DNA from: Flavobacteriaceae bacterium
GTDB lineage: Bacteria; Bacteroidota; Bacteroidia; Flavobacteriales; Flavobacteriaceae
DNA length: 64,000 bases
Direction of reading: 5' to 3'
NCBI GenBank assembly: GCA_018657955.1
Contig: JABHWD010000012.1
Location: 19,456 to 83,455, forward strand
Shown: piece by piece, positions 1-9,167 of the stretch
Numbering within the stretch: the first letter of the stretch is position 1
Layout: the number at the start of each line of letters is the position of its first letter
Position numbers and translations under genes: made by a program
The notes under the pieces: model-generated
Seen by the model: the letters and a program-made list of their open reading frames with translations, nothing else
Told to the model about the DNA's origin: nothing
Databases searched by the model: none

Positions 1-1044
1 ATCTTTATCAAAGGTGTAATAAAAATCATTTTGGAAGCCTACTTCACCTGATCTTTTTTCAATGGAATTCATTACCAATCGAGGCTGTGAATTGTATACA
101 TAAATATTTGTTAGTAGATAGTCCTGCTGTTTACTAAGAGTAGGGGTAAAGCTCAATGTTTTTTGATTATAGATATTTCCCTCTGCTAGTCTATCACTAT
201 AGAAATTAAAATTTTCTAGCCTTCTAAATGTTGTATTTATTCCAATTCCTTTTTTTGAATATCCTAAATCTACTTGTAAGGCTGTACCATCATATAGTCT
301 GTTAGATACTAAATTATTTTCATTGGCTATCACATCAGGATCTTTTATAACCCCTTCTATATTAAGAGAAAAGTCACCTGCATACATATTTAATCTACCG
401 CCATAGGCTGAAACATTTGAAGGAATCGAGTCGTTTGCCCCATTCTCTTGGTATCTATTTACAATACTAGAACCAATAGACAAATCAACTTCTTTTAGAT
501 TAAGCATTTGATTTAGATTTATTTCAGTATTTAATCCTTGAATCGTTGATGCTGTGTAATTAAATCCATCTCTTTGCTGACCATACAAGGCTGTCAATTC
601 AATATTATCCGATGGGTAATATTTTAATTTTATTCCTTTAATTGCGTTATTTATGCCTAGTTGACGATCTTCCCATGATCTAAAAATGAGTCCGTTACCA
701 AACTGTTCATAAAAAGAACCTACCGTTATATCACTTTTCTCATTTTGAATCTTTATAAAGTAATTAGTTATTTTATTTTGATTATCGAGTTCAGGATAAA
801 ACCCTAGCAGTGAACTAGGCAAATAACCTTCGTATTGAATACCAGCTAGAATATTATTTATTTGGTAGTTTATTTGAAAATAATTATTTGATCTAAAGTT
901 ATCTTCAGGAGATATAAAATCTAATGACTGGTCATTTTGTAGTAATTGCGAATTACTTTCAAAACTACCATAGATGTATGGCTGGTTCTGAGAAAAAATA
1001 AGTGAAGAGAAAAATAGAAATATTATGTAGAATATATTTTTCAT
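1..1044 (-). CDS. DUF6029-type outer-membrane protein, 3' part missing
   Basis: The reading frame starts at an ATG at 1044 and runs off the left edge of the window without a stop. It begins with a signal peptide (MKNIFYIIFLFFSSLIFSQ) followed by long stretches of alternating polar and hydrophobic residues rich in Asn, Tyr and Ser, as in an outer-membrane beta barrel. The sequence resembles the DUF6029 family of Bacteroidota, which commonly sits beside TlpA-like and Omp28-like genes as it does here. Its ATG overlaps the TGA of the upstream thioredoxin gene (ATGA), so the two are probably translationally coupled. Function unknown. The family call is from memory of the pattern; the membrane location is inferred. 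Confidence 0.72.
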   Translation of the reverse strand, partial: MKNIFYIIFLFFSSLIFSQNQPYIYGSFESNSQLLQNDQSLDFISPEDNFRSNNYFQINYQINNILAGIQYEGYLPSSLLGFYPELDNQNKITNYFIKIQNEKSDITVGSFYEQFGNGLIFRSWEDRQLGINNAIKGIKLKYYPSDNIELTALYGQQRDGFNYTASTIQGLNTEINLNQMLNLKEVDLSIGSSIVNRYQENGANDSIPSNVSAYGGRLNMYAGDFSLNIEGVIKDPDVIANENNLVSNRLYDGTALQVDLGYSKKGIGINTTFRRLENFNFYSDRLAEGNIYNQKTLSFTPTLSKQQDYLLTNIYVYNSQPRLVMNSIEKRSGEVGFQNDFYYTFDKD

Positions 1045-1526
1045 TCTTTGGAAAGTGTTTTGAGTTTTTCAAAAAGTTCATATTCATCACCATTTCTATA
1101 ACCTGTGTGTTGATACAGAATCTTATTATTTCTAACGATTATTGTTACAGGAATAGCGGAAGCTCCTAATGACCTTTTTAAATTATGATTTGTATCTAAA
1201 AGAATATTATGTTCCCATCCTTTTCCATTAACTAATGCTTTTGCCCTGTTGATAGATCTGCTATCATCAACAGATATTGCATAAACTTCAAAATCAACTT
1301 GTGTTTTCCACTCGTCATATAATTCATTTATTGCATCCAGCTCTTTAATACACGGCACGCACCATGTTGCCCATAGGGACAAAATAGCGATCTTATCATT
1401 TGAAGTTAAATCAGCAACATTTACCTTATCCCCTTCAAATGTTTTAAGATTAATATTTGGCAGTGTTTTTTGGGAAAACCCAGCAAATGATAGTAGAAAT
1501 ACAGATAAGAAAATAAAATTTCTCAT
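1041..1526 (-). CDS. TlpA-like thioredoxin-fold protein, periplasmic
   Basis: This 161-residue protein has a cleavable signal peptide (residues 1-18, ending GFSQ) and a thioredoxin fold with the active site WCVPC (Cys56 and Cys59) preceded by WAT, typical of the TlpA/ResA branch. The cis-proline loop is visible as ASAIPVT. Such proteins reduce or isomerise disulfides of exported proteins in the periplasm. The gene heads a two-gene operon with the DUF6029 protein downstream (4-bp overlap), so an exported Cys-containing partner is plausible. The divergent neighbour also carries a thioredoxin-like CxxC motif. The physiological substrate cannot be read from the sequence. Confidence 0.88.
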   Translation of the reverse strand: MRNFIFLSVFLLSFAGFSQKTLPNINLKTFEGDKVNVADLTSNDKIAILSLWATWCVPCIKELDAINELYDEWKTQVDFEVYAISVDDSRSINRAKALVNGKGWEHNILLDTNHNLKRSLGASAIPVTIIVRNNKILYQHTGYRNGDEYELFEKLKTLSKE

Positions 1527-1542
1527 ATGATATAATTTATTG

Positions 1543-1550
1543 CAAAGATA
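1543..1550 (-). promoter_or_regulatory. -7 box (TATCTTTG) of the TlpA/DUF6029 operon
   Basis: On the minus strand the sequence TATCTTTG matches the Bacteroidota -7 consensus TAnnTTTG exactly. It lies 16 bases before the ATG at 1526, giving a short leader. No clear TTTG -33 element is seen at the expected spacing. Confidence 0.55.
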
Positions 1551-1591
1551 GTTTTGTTTTTAATTATAATTATAATTATTTCAAAAATATG

Positions 1592-1599
1592 TAAATTTG
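1592..1599 (+). promoter_or_regulatory. -7 box (TAAATTTG) of the Omp28-like gene
   Basis: TAAATTTG matches TAnnTTTG and lies 21 bases before the ATG at 1621. Just upstream, an A/T tract contains three copies of AATTAT, which may simply be low-complexity spacer between the two divergent promoters. Confidence 0.5.
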
Positions 1600-1620
1600 A
1601 CTCCAGCTTAAGTAATTTTT

Positions 1621-2658
1621 ATGAACTCATTTCTAAAGTATCCTGCAATTTTATTAATGCTCATTGTAACATTGAGTTGTAGTAGGACTGAATCTTTTTT
1701 TTATGAAGTTGTTGAGCCTGAAATTGTAACAGGCTTAGTAGTTTATCCATCATATTTAAGAAATCAAGAGATCACTTTTGAAGTATTTGATGCAGAGGGA
1801 AACAACATCACAATGGATTCTAATTTTATTGTTGATGGAGTATCAATTGTGGGAAATCAAATCAGTTATCCTGAAATAGGCACTCATCAGGTATATGCGG
1901 AATATAGTATTGAATCAACAGTCTATAATAGTGATACAAGAACATTTAATATTGTTATTCCTAAAACACGGGTTGTATTAGAAGATTATACTGGTACATG
2001 GTGCGGATATTGTCCTAATGTTAGCCATGCTATTGAAGAAATACGAATGATTACTGATGATATTTCAGTTGTAGCCATACACTATGCGGATGAAATGACA
2101 ATTTCACCAGGATTAGATCTTATAAATGAATTTAATATCACCGGTTACCCAACTGCAAGAATAAATAGAACAGTGGATTGGTCCTATCCTTATGGTTCAA
2201 GCCAAATTGAATCACTAATTGAGACAGATAATTCAATTGCTATTTCAATTGACAGCCATATGATTGACATGAGTATGTTGCAAGTTCAGCTTAGGGTTGT
2301 TTCTGAGGAAGATCTAAGTGATCACAAAGTAATTGCCTATTTAGTAGAGGATAATCTAATCTATGACCAGACCAATTATTATAATTACGATGAGAATAGT
2401 TACTTTTTTGGAATGGGAAATCCAATAGTAAATTTTGTTCATAATGATGTGTTACGACACTCATTTACTGATGCTTTAGGAAATCCTATGGAGAATCCAA
2501 CTCCTGCATTAAACGATACTTTTTTTAATTATTCTTTTGAAATTGATTCGGGACATACTCTTGCCAATCTAGGAATAGTTGTTATGATAGTAAATCAGAA
2601 TAATACAGCAATTAATTCACAATTTTCAGAAATAAATTATTTCCAGGATTTTAATTAG
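1621..2658 (+). CDS. Omp28-like lipoprotein with thioredoxin CxxC motif
   Basis: This 345-residue protein has a lipoprotein signal peptide (LIVTLSC, lipid-bearing Cys20), an N-terminal beta-rich region (about residues 30-115), then a thioredoxin-like domain with TGTWCGYC (Cys128 and Cys131) and a cis-Pro loop GYPTARIN. This order matches the Omp28-related outer-membrane proteins of Bacteroidota. The family was first noted as a surface antigen and its exact role is unclear; the CxxC suggests redox activity or an interaction with TlpA-like partners. It is transcribed divergently from the TlpA-like gene and its stop codon directly abuts that of pruA. Confidence 0.82.
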   Translation: MNSFLKYPAILLMLIVTLSCSRTESFFYEVVEPEIVTGLVVYPSYLRNQEITFEVFDAEGNNITMDSNFIVDGVSIVGNQISYPEIGTHQVYAEYSIESTVYNSDTRTFNIVIPKTRVVLEDYTGTWCGYCPNVSHAIEEIRMITDDISVVAIHYADEMTISPGLDLINEFNITGYPTARINRTVDWSYPYGSSQIESLIETDNSIAISIDSHMIDMSMLQVQLRVVSEEDLSDHKVIAYLVEDNLIYDQTNYYNYDENSYFFGMGNPIVNFVHNDVLRHSFTDALGNPMENPTPALNDTFFNYSFEIDSGHTLANLGIVVMIVNQNNTAINSQFSEINYFQDFN

Positions 2659-4290
2659 TTAGTCTTTACCAAGAAAAGGGTACCTATAATCTGTTGGCGT
2701 TACAAATGTCTCTTTAATTAATCTAGGAGACACCCATCTAAGTAGATTTAACATACTACCAGCTTTATCATTTGTCCCTGAACCTCTAGCACCACCAAAA
2801 GGCTGCTTTCCAACTACAGCGCCGGTTGGCTTGTCGTTTACATAGAAATTTCCAGCTGCATTTCTTAATGCTTTTGTTACTTTTTCAATAACATTTCTGT
2901 CTTTAGATAAAACAGCACCAGTTAATGCATACTTAGTACTAGAGTCAATTAGACCCAATGTTTTATCAAAATCATTATCATCATAAACGTATATTGTAAT
3001 AACTGGACCAAAAATTTCTTCCCTCATAGTAACATAATTAGGATCCTCAGCCACTAATACGGTTGGTTCAATGAAATACCCTTTTGATTTATTGTATGAT
3101 CCACCTGCTATTACCTGAACTTTCGAATCAGCTTTAGCATTATCAATATATTTTGCAATTTTATCAAATGAGTTTTCATGAATTACAGCAGTCATAAAAT
3201 TGCTTAGATCATCAGGAGACCCCATGTTAATTGATTTTAAATCTTCAATTACGTTTGCTTTTACAGCATTCCATATAGATTTTGAAATATATCCTCTTGA
3301 GGCTGCACTACATTTTTGACCTTGAAATTCAAATGCACCTCTTGTTATTGCTGTAGATACTTCTTTTGGATTCGCAGATTTATGGGCAAGAATAAAATCT
3401 TTACCACCTGTCTCTCCTACAATTTTTGGATAGGTTTTATAATTTGAAATATTCGCTCCAATTTTTTTCCAAAAACTATTAAATACTACAGTTGATCCTG
3501 TAAAATGCAGTCCTGCAAAATCTCTACTTTCTAGAACTTTGTTTGAAATCATTTCCGGATCTCCGAAAACGGCATTTATAACACCATCAGGAAGTCCAGC
3601 TTCCTTATAAACATCAATTAAAATCTTTGCAGAATATACTTGACTATCACTAGGTTTCCACACCACTACATTTCCTAACATTGCCATTGAAGCCGCTAGA
3701 TTTCCAGCAATAGCAGTAAAATTAAAGGGTGTAACTGCATAAACAAAACCTTCTAGAGGTCTGTATTCTACGCGGTTCCATGCATCAGGATCACTATCAG
3801 GCTGGTTGCTGTAGATATCAGTAATGTATTGAACGTTAAATCTTAAGAAATCTATTAATTCACAAGCAGCATCAATTTCAGCTTGATGAATGGTTTTAGA
3901 TTGTCCTATCATAGTTGCGGCATTTATTTTTGATCTGTATGGACCAGCAATAAGCTCAGCTGCTCTAAGAAATATTGCAGCTCTATTTTCCCAAGACATA
4001 TTTTCCCAACTTTCTTTAGCATCTAATGCAGTTGAAATCGCTTGATTAACATGAGATTCATTTGCTAAATAATACTTAGCTACTATATTTTTATGATCAT
4101 GAGGAGGTGAAACAGAATTGGTTTCATCTGATTTAACATCTTTCCCATTGATATACATAGGAATTTCAATCTTTTCTTGAATCATCTTTTTGTATGTATT
4201 CAAGACCTCTTTTCTCTCACTTGAACCTGGTAAATATGACTTAACAGGTTCGTTTATAGGTGTTGGAACTTTGAAAAATCCTATACTCAT
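2659..4290 (-). CDS. pruA: L-glutamate gamma-semialdehyde dehydrogenase
   Basis: This NAD+-dependent enzyme oxidises L-glutamate gamma-semialdehyde (from P5C) to glutamate, the second step of proline degradation. The 543-residue length matches stand-alone PruA, and the full aldehyde dehydrogenase fold is present: catalytic Cys327 in the EFQGQKCSAA segment, general-base Glu293 in VGETGGKD, the coenzyme-site motif TPFNFTAIAGN near residue 187, and the C-terminal motif PFGGARGSGTNDKAG that is typical of this subfamily. No proline dehydrogenase gene is in the window, so the two steps are not fused or linked here. The gene appears monocistronic. Cytoplasmic. Confidence 0.95.
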   Translation of the reverse strand: MSIGFFKVPTPINEPVKSYLPGSSERKEVLNTYKKMIQEKIEIPMYINGKDVKSDETNSVSPPHDHKNIVAKYYLANESHVNQAISTALDAKESWENMSWENRAAIFLRAAELIAGPYRSKINAATMIGQSKTIHQAEIDAACELIDFLRFNVQYITDIYSNQPDSDPDAWNRVEYRPLEGFVYAVTPFNFTAIAGNLAASMAMLGNVVVWKPSDSQVYSAKILIDVYKEAGLPDGVINAVFGDPEMISNKVLESRDFAGLHFTGSTVVFNSFWKKIGANISNYKTYPKIVGETGGKDFILAHKSANPKEVSTAITRGAFEFQGQKCSAASRGYISKSIWNAVKANVIEDLKSINMGSPDDLSNFMTAVIHENSFDKIAKYIDNAKADSKVQVIAGGSYNKSKGYFIEPTVLVAEDPNYVTMREEIFGPVITIYVYDDNDFDKTLGLIDSSTKYALTGAVLSKDRNVIEKVTKALRNAAGNFYVNDKPTGAVVGKQPFGGARGSGTNDKAGSMLNLLRWVSPRLIKETFVTPTDYRYPFLGKD

Positions 4291-4353
4291 AATTAAAATA
4301 TTTAGCTGTTAATTTTTTGTGAATTTACAATTTATTTTTTGAGAAATAAATTA

Positions 4354-4740
4354 TTAGTTCATTGCAAAGGGTGCACTCAATTTAAAAGTAGGAATAACTA
4401 CATCGAATTTTTTAGTTGTAGTAAAATCAACCATTTTATAATGACCATACATCGCTCCAAAAGGAGAAAGAAGTAAACATCCTGAACTATAGGTATGAGA
4501 TTCTCCAGGGTTTATTACAGGTTTTTTACCAATGACTCCTTCACCAACAATCTCTTGTTCCTGATTAAGTGCATCTAAAATAATCCAATGACGTGAGTTG
4601 AGTTGAACTGAATCTTTACTATGATTTTCAATAGTCACTTTATATCCAAAAGCATAATGTGTTTTGTTGTTTTTATAAAAAGTTCCTTCAAAATCTGTTT
4701 GAACGGAAATTTTAATACCTCTTGTGACTTGTTGAACCAT
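4354..4740 (-). CDS. apaG: ApaG domain protein
   Basis: This 128-residue protein has the compact fibronectin-III-like ApaG fold, recognised by YKVTIENHSKDSVQL, the core RHWIILDA and the segment VIGKKPVINPGESHTYSSG followed by GAMYGHYKMV. Homologues are linked to Co2+/Mg2+ homeostasis in enterobacteria, though the molecular activity is not settled. Length matches the family. A TACTTTAC sequence, a weak relative of the -7 consensus, ends only 4 bases before the ATG, so the mRNA may have almost no leader. Confidence 0.9.
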   Translation of the reverse strand: MVQQVTRGIKISVQTDFEGTFYKNNKTHYAFGYKVTIENHSKDSVQLNSRHWIILDALNQEQEIVGEGVIGKKPVINPGESHTYSSGCLLLSPFGAMYGHYKMVDFTTTKKFDVVIPTFKLSAPFAMN

Positions 4741-4841
4741 AGTTGTAAAGTATTTTTTAAATGTATAAAAAAAAATAATATTTAACTACTAATTTAAAAC
4801 AAGAAGATATGCCTATGGTTTAGTTGGTAGTAGTTTTTCAA

Positions 4842-5174
4842 TTAGTTATTTATAGATCCAACAAGAAGAAAGCATTCAGAATCAGTAGGGTTATTTATAC
4901 TGTGTTTTTTTGAGTTTGGTAAAATAAAAAAATCATCTTTCTCTCCATTATAATTATTCTGTCCAATAGTAATTTTTGGGTTTCCTTCAAGAACATAAAT
5001 AAATTCTGTTTTATTAGGGTGAAGGTGAGAAGGATATGTGGAACAGGAATCTACTTTGACCTTCTTTAAACCACCATTTTCCAAGTTAATTAGATTCTTT
5101 CCAGAGAAACCTTTTACTTTCCCAATTTCCCAATCCATTAGATTAGTTTTTTTATAGTTTTCCATTATTTTCAA
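4842..5174 (-). CDS. Small cupin-domain protein
   Basis: A single-domain cupin of 110 residues. Motif 1 appears as HLHPNKTEFIYVLEG (metal-binding type His and Glu) and motif 2 as LPNSKKHSINNPT. Single-domain cupins of this size include sugar isomerases, sensors and enzymes of unknown role, so no reaction can be assigned. ATG codons encode residues 1 and 4 (MKIMENYKK); either could be the start. It lies alone between apaG and the T9SS plug gene, all on the minus strand, with gaps of about 40 to 100 bases. Confidence 0.78.
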   Translation of the reverse strand: MKIMENYKKTNLMDWEIGKVKGFSGKNLINLENGGLKKVKVDSCSTYPSHLHPNKTEFIYVLEGNPKITIGQNNYNGEKDDFFILPNSKKHSINNPTDSECFLLVGSINN

Positions 5175-5217
5175 TTTTGACTATCGTTTTTAAATTAATA
5201 CCTACAATTTACAATAA

Positions 5218-6486
5218 TTAGTTGGTAATATTTATGGAACTGGCTTGGCCCATACCAATAACCCTGTCATACCTATATCCATAACCTCTATAGTATATTA
5301 ATACTTTATAATCATTTTCAGTTTCATCATAATTTCCACTTACTCCACCTTGATTAATTTCATCATACTCATTTACCAATACATACTTATAATTGTAAAA
5401 ACCTTGTTTTAGCTTTAGAATTAATTGATATGAATCTAAAGAACTATTATATGTCATTTTATATTTAGGCTGTATGCTATAATTATTAAAAGCGCCTACT
5501 ATATATATTGATTCACTGGGTCTATTAGTGCTATTCTTTAATGAAAAGTGAATATTTACATAGTCAGCTTCAATATCAATATCATCAGCATTTAAAGCTG
5601 TTGTTAAAAAGCCTCCATTAATATCTGGATTGTATGTATAGGAGTTATTAAACCTATGGTAATCAGTAAACAGATAGTTATGATAGATATCATAAAGATT
5701 AAAGGTCCTAATATTAAGATTTGAACTTCTTATTTCTTTGTTTTCAAAAAACAGATATTCATTTCCACCCCAGAAACTCGACTCTTCATCGTATTTGAAA
5801 ATTAATTTAGAGCCAATGGTATATTGAGCCTTTAAATTACTAATAGAAGTGCTTAGATTATTGTTCTGAATGATTAAAGTTCTTACTGTGTTTTTTGGAT
5901 TATTTAATTGAATTGTTACTGGATTTACTTCAAAATTTACTGATTGTTTAGTATGTATATATTTTAAATTTCTTAGTCTTTTTATTTGTGTTGGAACTGT
6001 TGTTATGCTCTCATAGACAATAAATTTTCTACTAAAAATAATATTTCCATATTCATCATATATTTTTAGAATATAATTTCCAGATTTTATAATTCTAACA
6101 TCTTGATTTGGTATTTCAAGTTTGTAATGAGAATACATCTGATAAGTATTAAAAGATGTTTTATAGTTTTGAATTTTAATATTATCAAATCCTCTTAAAT
6201 ATTCTGATTTAATTAACTGAGATTTAGACCAATCAAAATTTAGCTGATCAATTGTATAGTAGTAATCTTCCTCCTCATTATTAAGTACATCAAAATCTAG
6301 AGTAAACCTTTCTCCAAGTTTTATTACAGGAAGATTAGTTGAATAGTTTTCTTGATTGGTTGTAAAGCTAACTGTATTAATATATTCTGGAGGATTTAAC
6401 TCTTTTTCAATTTGACCAAATATTGGATTAATTATTAAAAAGTTTAGACAAACCAATAGAAACATAAACTTATATAAATCAATCAT
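5218..6486 (-). CDS. Type IX secretion plug protein (DUF5103 family)
   Basis: The protein carries a signal peptide (MIDLYKFMFLLVCLNFLIIN, cleavage after IFGQ) and then the DUF5103 region, recognised by an N-terminal beta domain with TINTVSF-like and FDWSKSQLIKSEYLRG segments and a C-terminal Ig-like region with IYIVGAFNNYSI and YNYKYVL. DUF5103 is now annotated as the plug that closes the periplasmic side of the SprA translocon of the type IX secretion system. The frame is open up to an ATG at 6519, but the start at 6486 gives a normal signal peptide and is preferred. It is divergent from the nqr operon. A partial T9SS cargo gene at the right edge supports an active system. Confidence 0.83.
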   Translation of the reverse strand: MIDLYKFMFLLVCLNFLIINPIFGQIEKELNPPEYINTVSFTTNQENYSTNLPVIKLGERFTLDFDVLNNEEEDYYYTIDQLNFDWSKSQLIKSEYLRGFDNIKIQNYKTSFNTYQMYSHYKLEIPNQDVRIIKSGNYILKIYDEYGNIIFSRKFIVYESITTVPTQIKRLRNLKYIHTKQSVNFEVNPVTIQLNNPKNTVRTLIIQNNNLSTSISNLKAQYTIGSKLIFKYDEESSFWGGNEYLFFENKEIRSSNLNIRTFNLYDIYHNYLFTDYHRFNNSYTYNPDINGGFLTTALNADDIDIEADYVNIHFSLKNSTNRPSESIYIVGAFNNYSIQPKYKMTYNSSLDSYQLILKLKQGFYNYKYVLVNEYDEINQGGVSGNYDETENDYKVLIYYRGYGYRYDRVIGMGQASSINITN

Positions 6487-6537
6487 ATTTAAGGGCAGTG
6501 TTATACTAATTATTTTCATTAAAAATAATCAAAAAAT

Positions 6538-6569
6538 ATTGTAAAATCTTTAATATTGATTTACTTTTG
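6538..6569 (+). promoter_or_regulatory. Promoter of the nqr operon (ATTG, 20 bp, TACTTTTG)
   Basis: A -7 box TACTTTTG (6562-6569) fits TAnnTTTG and is preceded by ATTG (6538-6541) at a 20-base spacing, close to the TTTG -33 element of Bacteroidota sigma-A promoters. Transcription would start near 6574, giving a leader of about 35 bases before nqrA. Confidence 0.6.
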
Positions 6570-6608
6570 CAGCGAATAAAAACTCCATTTAATTTTATTC
6601 TCCCGACT

Positions 6609-7952
6609 ATGTCAAAAGACATCATTGTTAAAAAGGGTTTAAACATCAATTTAGTTGGTGATGCTTCCAAGACTCTAGAAATTTCTAAAAATAGCAAATA
6701 TTATTCTTTATACCCTGATGATTTTCATGGAGTATTTCCAAAACTTACAATTAAGGTTGATCAAAAAGTAAAAGCAGGCGATGTTCTTTTTTTTGATAAA
6801 AACAATGAAGAAGTAAAATTTGTTTCACCTGTTTCGGGTAAAATTACTGAGATTCAAAGGGGTGAAAGAAGAAGGATTGTTTCTATTAAAATTTTAGCAG
6901 ATAAAAAAATAGAATATAAAAACTTAGGAAAGCTAGATGCCAAGGCTGATAAAAATAAGATAATTGATTATTTCTTAAACTCTGGTTTATGGCCTTTTAT
7001 AAAACAAAGACCCTATGACGTGATAGCTGATCACAAAATATCTCCTAAATCAATTTTTATTTCTGGATTTTCATCAGCACCACTTTCAGCTGATTTAGAC
7101 TTTATTTCAAAAGGTTATGAAGATAAGATTCAAACCGCTATAAATTTTTTATCAAAATTAACTAAGGGTGAAATACATATGTCAGTTAGAAAGAATTCAA
7201 ATTCAGAATTATCTAATCTAAATAATATAACTATTCATAATGTTTCAGGGCCTCATCCTTCTGGAAATGTAGGAACATTAATCAATAAGGTGTCTCCTGT
7301 GAATAAAGGTGAAGTCGTATGGACAATTTCTTTGCAAGATCTTATTCTAATAGGTTCAGTTATTGAATCTGGAAAATTTTCTGCAGAAAGGATAATTGCA
7401 TTAGTAGGATCATCTATTGAGAATCCGAGATATATTAAAACTATTATTGGATCTCAGATTTCAAAGATTCTAGATAAAGGAATTCAGGACAATAATAGAA
7501 TAATTTCTGGAAATGTATTGACTGGAAAACAAATTTCTATAAAAGGAAATCTTGATTATTACAGTAATACAGTAAGTGTAATCCCTGAGGGTAATGATTA
7601 CGATCTTTTTGGATGGACTAGACCTATATTTGATAAAATTTCAACTTCTAGAGCGTTAACTTTTTCATGGCTTTTTCCAAATAAAAAATTTAGCTTGAAC
7701 ACAAATACTAATGGCGAGCATAGAGCATTTGTTATTACAGGCGCTTATGAGAAAGTTTTCCCATTAGATATATATCCAATGAGAATATTAAAAGCATGTA
7801 TGTATAAGGATCTTGAGGAAATGGAAGCTTTAGGCATGTATGAAGTTGCTCCTGAAGATTTTGCATTAACTGAGTTTATATGCATATCTAAGCAACCTCA
7901 TCAAGAAATAATTAGAAAAGGATTAGACTTAATGAAAAAAGAATTAGGATAA
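6609..7952 (+). CDS. nqrA: Na+-translocating NADH:quinone reductase subunit A
   Basis: NqrA is the cytoplasmic, membrane-associated subunit of the sodium-pumping Na+-NQR complex. The protein opens with MSKDIIVKKGLNINLVG, the usual start of the family, so the ATG at 6609 is chosen over an in-frame upstream start at 6567 that would overlap the -7 box. The biotinyl-lipoyl-like N-terminal segment and the GPHPSGNVGT motif are clear. The protein is 447 residues, as expected. Its stop overlaps the nqrB ATG by one base (TAATG), indicating translational coupling in the operon nqrABCDEF-apbE. Confidence 0.95.
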   Translation: MSKDIIVKKGLNINLVGDASKTLEISKNSKYYSLYPDDFHGVFPKLTIKVDQKVKAGDVLFFDKNNEEVKFVSPVSGKITEIQRGERRRIVSIKILADKKIEYKNLGKLDAKADKNKIIDYFLNSGLWPFIKQRPYDVIADHKISPKSIFISGFSSAPLSADLDFISKGYEDKIQTAINFLSKLTKGEIHMSVRKNSNSELSNLNNITIHNVSGPHPSGNVGTLINKVSPVNKGEVVWTISLQDLILIGSVIESGKFSAERIIALVGSSIENPRYIKTIIGSQISKILDKGIQDNNRIISGNVLTGKQISIKGNLDYYSNTVSVIPEGNDYDLFGWTRPIFDKISTSRALTFSWLFPNKKFSLNTNTNGEHRAFVITGAYEKVFPLDIYPMRILKACMYKDLEEMEALGMYEVAPEDFALTEFICISKQPHQEIIRKGLDLMKKELG

Positions 7953-9166
7953 TGGGGATAAAATTAAGTCTACATCAATTAAAGGAAAAATTTAAGGGCA
8001 ATATGTTTGCTCCTGCATTTAATGCATTTCATACTTTTTTATATACACCGAATGATGTAACTAAAGGTGGAACTCATATAAAAGCAGCAGATGATTTGAA
8101 AAGAACAATGAACATGGTTATCCTTTCACTAGTTCCATGTCTTTTGTTTGGTATATTCAATGCTGGATATCAGCATTATGCTGCAGTTGATCTTGCTAAT
8201 GGAATAATTAGAGAAGCCTCGTTTCTAGGTAATTTTATTACTTTGGAAAATTTTCTATTGGGATCAACTAAAGTCCTCCCACTTGTTATAGTATCTTATG
8301 TTGTAGGGCTTACTGTTGAATTTATTTTTGCAGTTATAAAGGGTCATGAAGTTGAAGAAGGTTATTTAGTGACCGGCATGTTAGTTCCATTAATTGTCCC
8401 AGTTGATCTCCCTCTTTGGATGTTAGCAGTTGCTGTAATTTTTGGAGTTATAATTGGAAAAGAGGTGTTTGGTGGAACAGGAATGAATATTCTAAATCCA
8501 GCGCTTACTATTAGAGCTTTTTTATTTTTTGCCTATCCTACATGGATGAGTGGAGATAAAGTATGGGTTCATCAAGCAGTGGAAAGAACAGGTACAGCTG
8601 AGGCAATTTCAGGAGAAACAATTTTAGGTATGCATGCTCAGAATATACCTATTGAGATATACGATTTATCAGATATGTTTATTGGGTTTATACCGGGATC
8701 TGTAGGTGAAACTTCTAAAATATTAATTATTCTAGGTGCACTATTTTTAATTTTTACAAAGATAGGTTCATGGAGAATAATGCTTAGTACAATCGCAGGC
8801 GCTCTTTTTATGGGCTTAATTTTTAATCAAGTAGTTGATCTTGGATGGATTACAGAAACTAGTAAATTTTATGGCTTAATGAGTGTTCCTTTTTGGGAGC
8901 ATTTGTTAATAGGGAGTATTTTATTTGGAGCAGTTTTCATGGCAACTGATCCAGTAACTGCAGCGCAGACTTTAAAAGGTAAATGGATTTATGGGTTTTT
9001 AATTGGTTTTATTTCAATTATGATTAGAGTATTTAATCCTGCTTATCCTGAAGGAGTATTTTTAGCAATATTATTAATGAATGTTTTTGCTCCTACAATT
9101 GATCATTATGTTATTCAATCTAATATTAAGAACAGACTTAATAGGATTAAAATAAAAATTAGTTAG
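7952..9166 (+). CDS. nqrB: Na+-NQR subunit B, membrane flavoprotein
   Basis: NqrB is the large membrane subunit and carries riboflavin and covalent FMN. Many hydrophobic segments span the 404 residues, and the flavinylation site is recognisable as GFIPGSVGETSK with Thr254 as the expected FMN acceptor. The segments VFGGTGMNILNPALTIRAFLFF and FMATDPVTAAQT are family signatures (each quoted in part). Apart from the GETS motif there is a long matrix-side N-terminus with KAADDLKRTMNMV. It is cotranscribed with nqrA and nqrC. Confidence 0.95.
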   Translation: MGIKLSLHQLKEKFKGNMFAPAFNAFHTFLYTPNDVTKGGTHIKAADDLKRTMNMVILSLVPCLLFGIFNAGYQHYAAVDLANGIIREASFLGNFITLENFLLGSTKVLPLVIVSYVVGLTVEFIFAVIKGHEVEEGYLVTGMLVPLIVPVDLPLWMLAVAVIFGVIIGKEVFGGTGMNILNPALTIRAFLFFAYPTWMSGDKVWVHQAVERTGTAEAISGETILGMHAQNIPIEIYDLSDMFIGFIPGSVGETSKILIILGALFLIFTKIGSWRIMLSTIAGALFMGLIFNQVVDLGWITETSKFYGLMSVPFWEHLLIGSILFGAVFMATDPVTAAQTLKGKWIYGFLIGFISIMIRVFNPAYPEGVFLAILLMNVFAPTIDHYVIQSNIKNRLNRIKIKIS

Positions 9167-9167
9167 A

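Noticed and set aside
1561..1580. AATTAT triple repeat
   Set aside because: Too short and A/T-rich to be more than low-complexity spacer in this genome.
4741..4841. Possible tRNA-like sequence between apaG and the cupin gene
   Set aside because: No cloverleaf stems or T-loop consensus could be found.
6567..6608. Upstream extension of NqrA
   Set aside because: It would overlap the -7 box and adds residues not found in the family; the ATG at 6609 gives the usual N-terminus.
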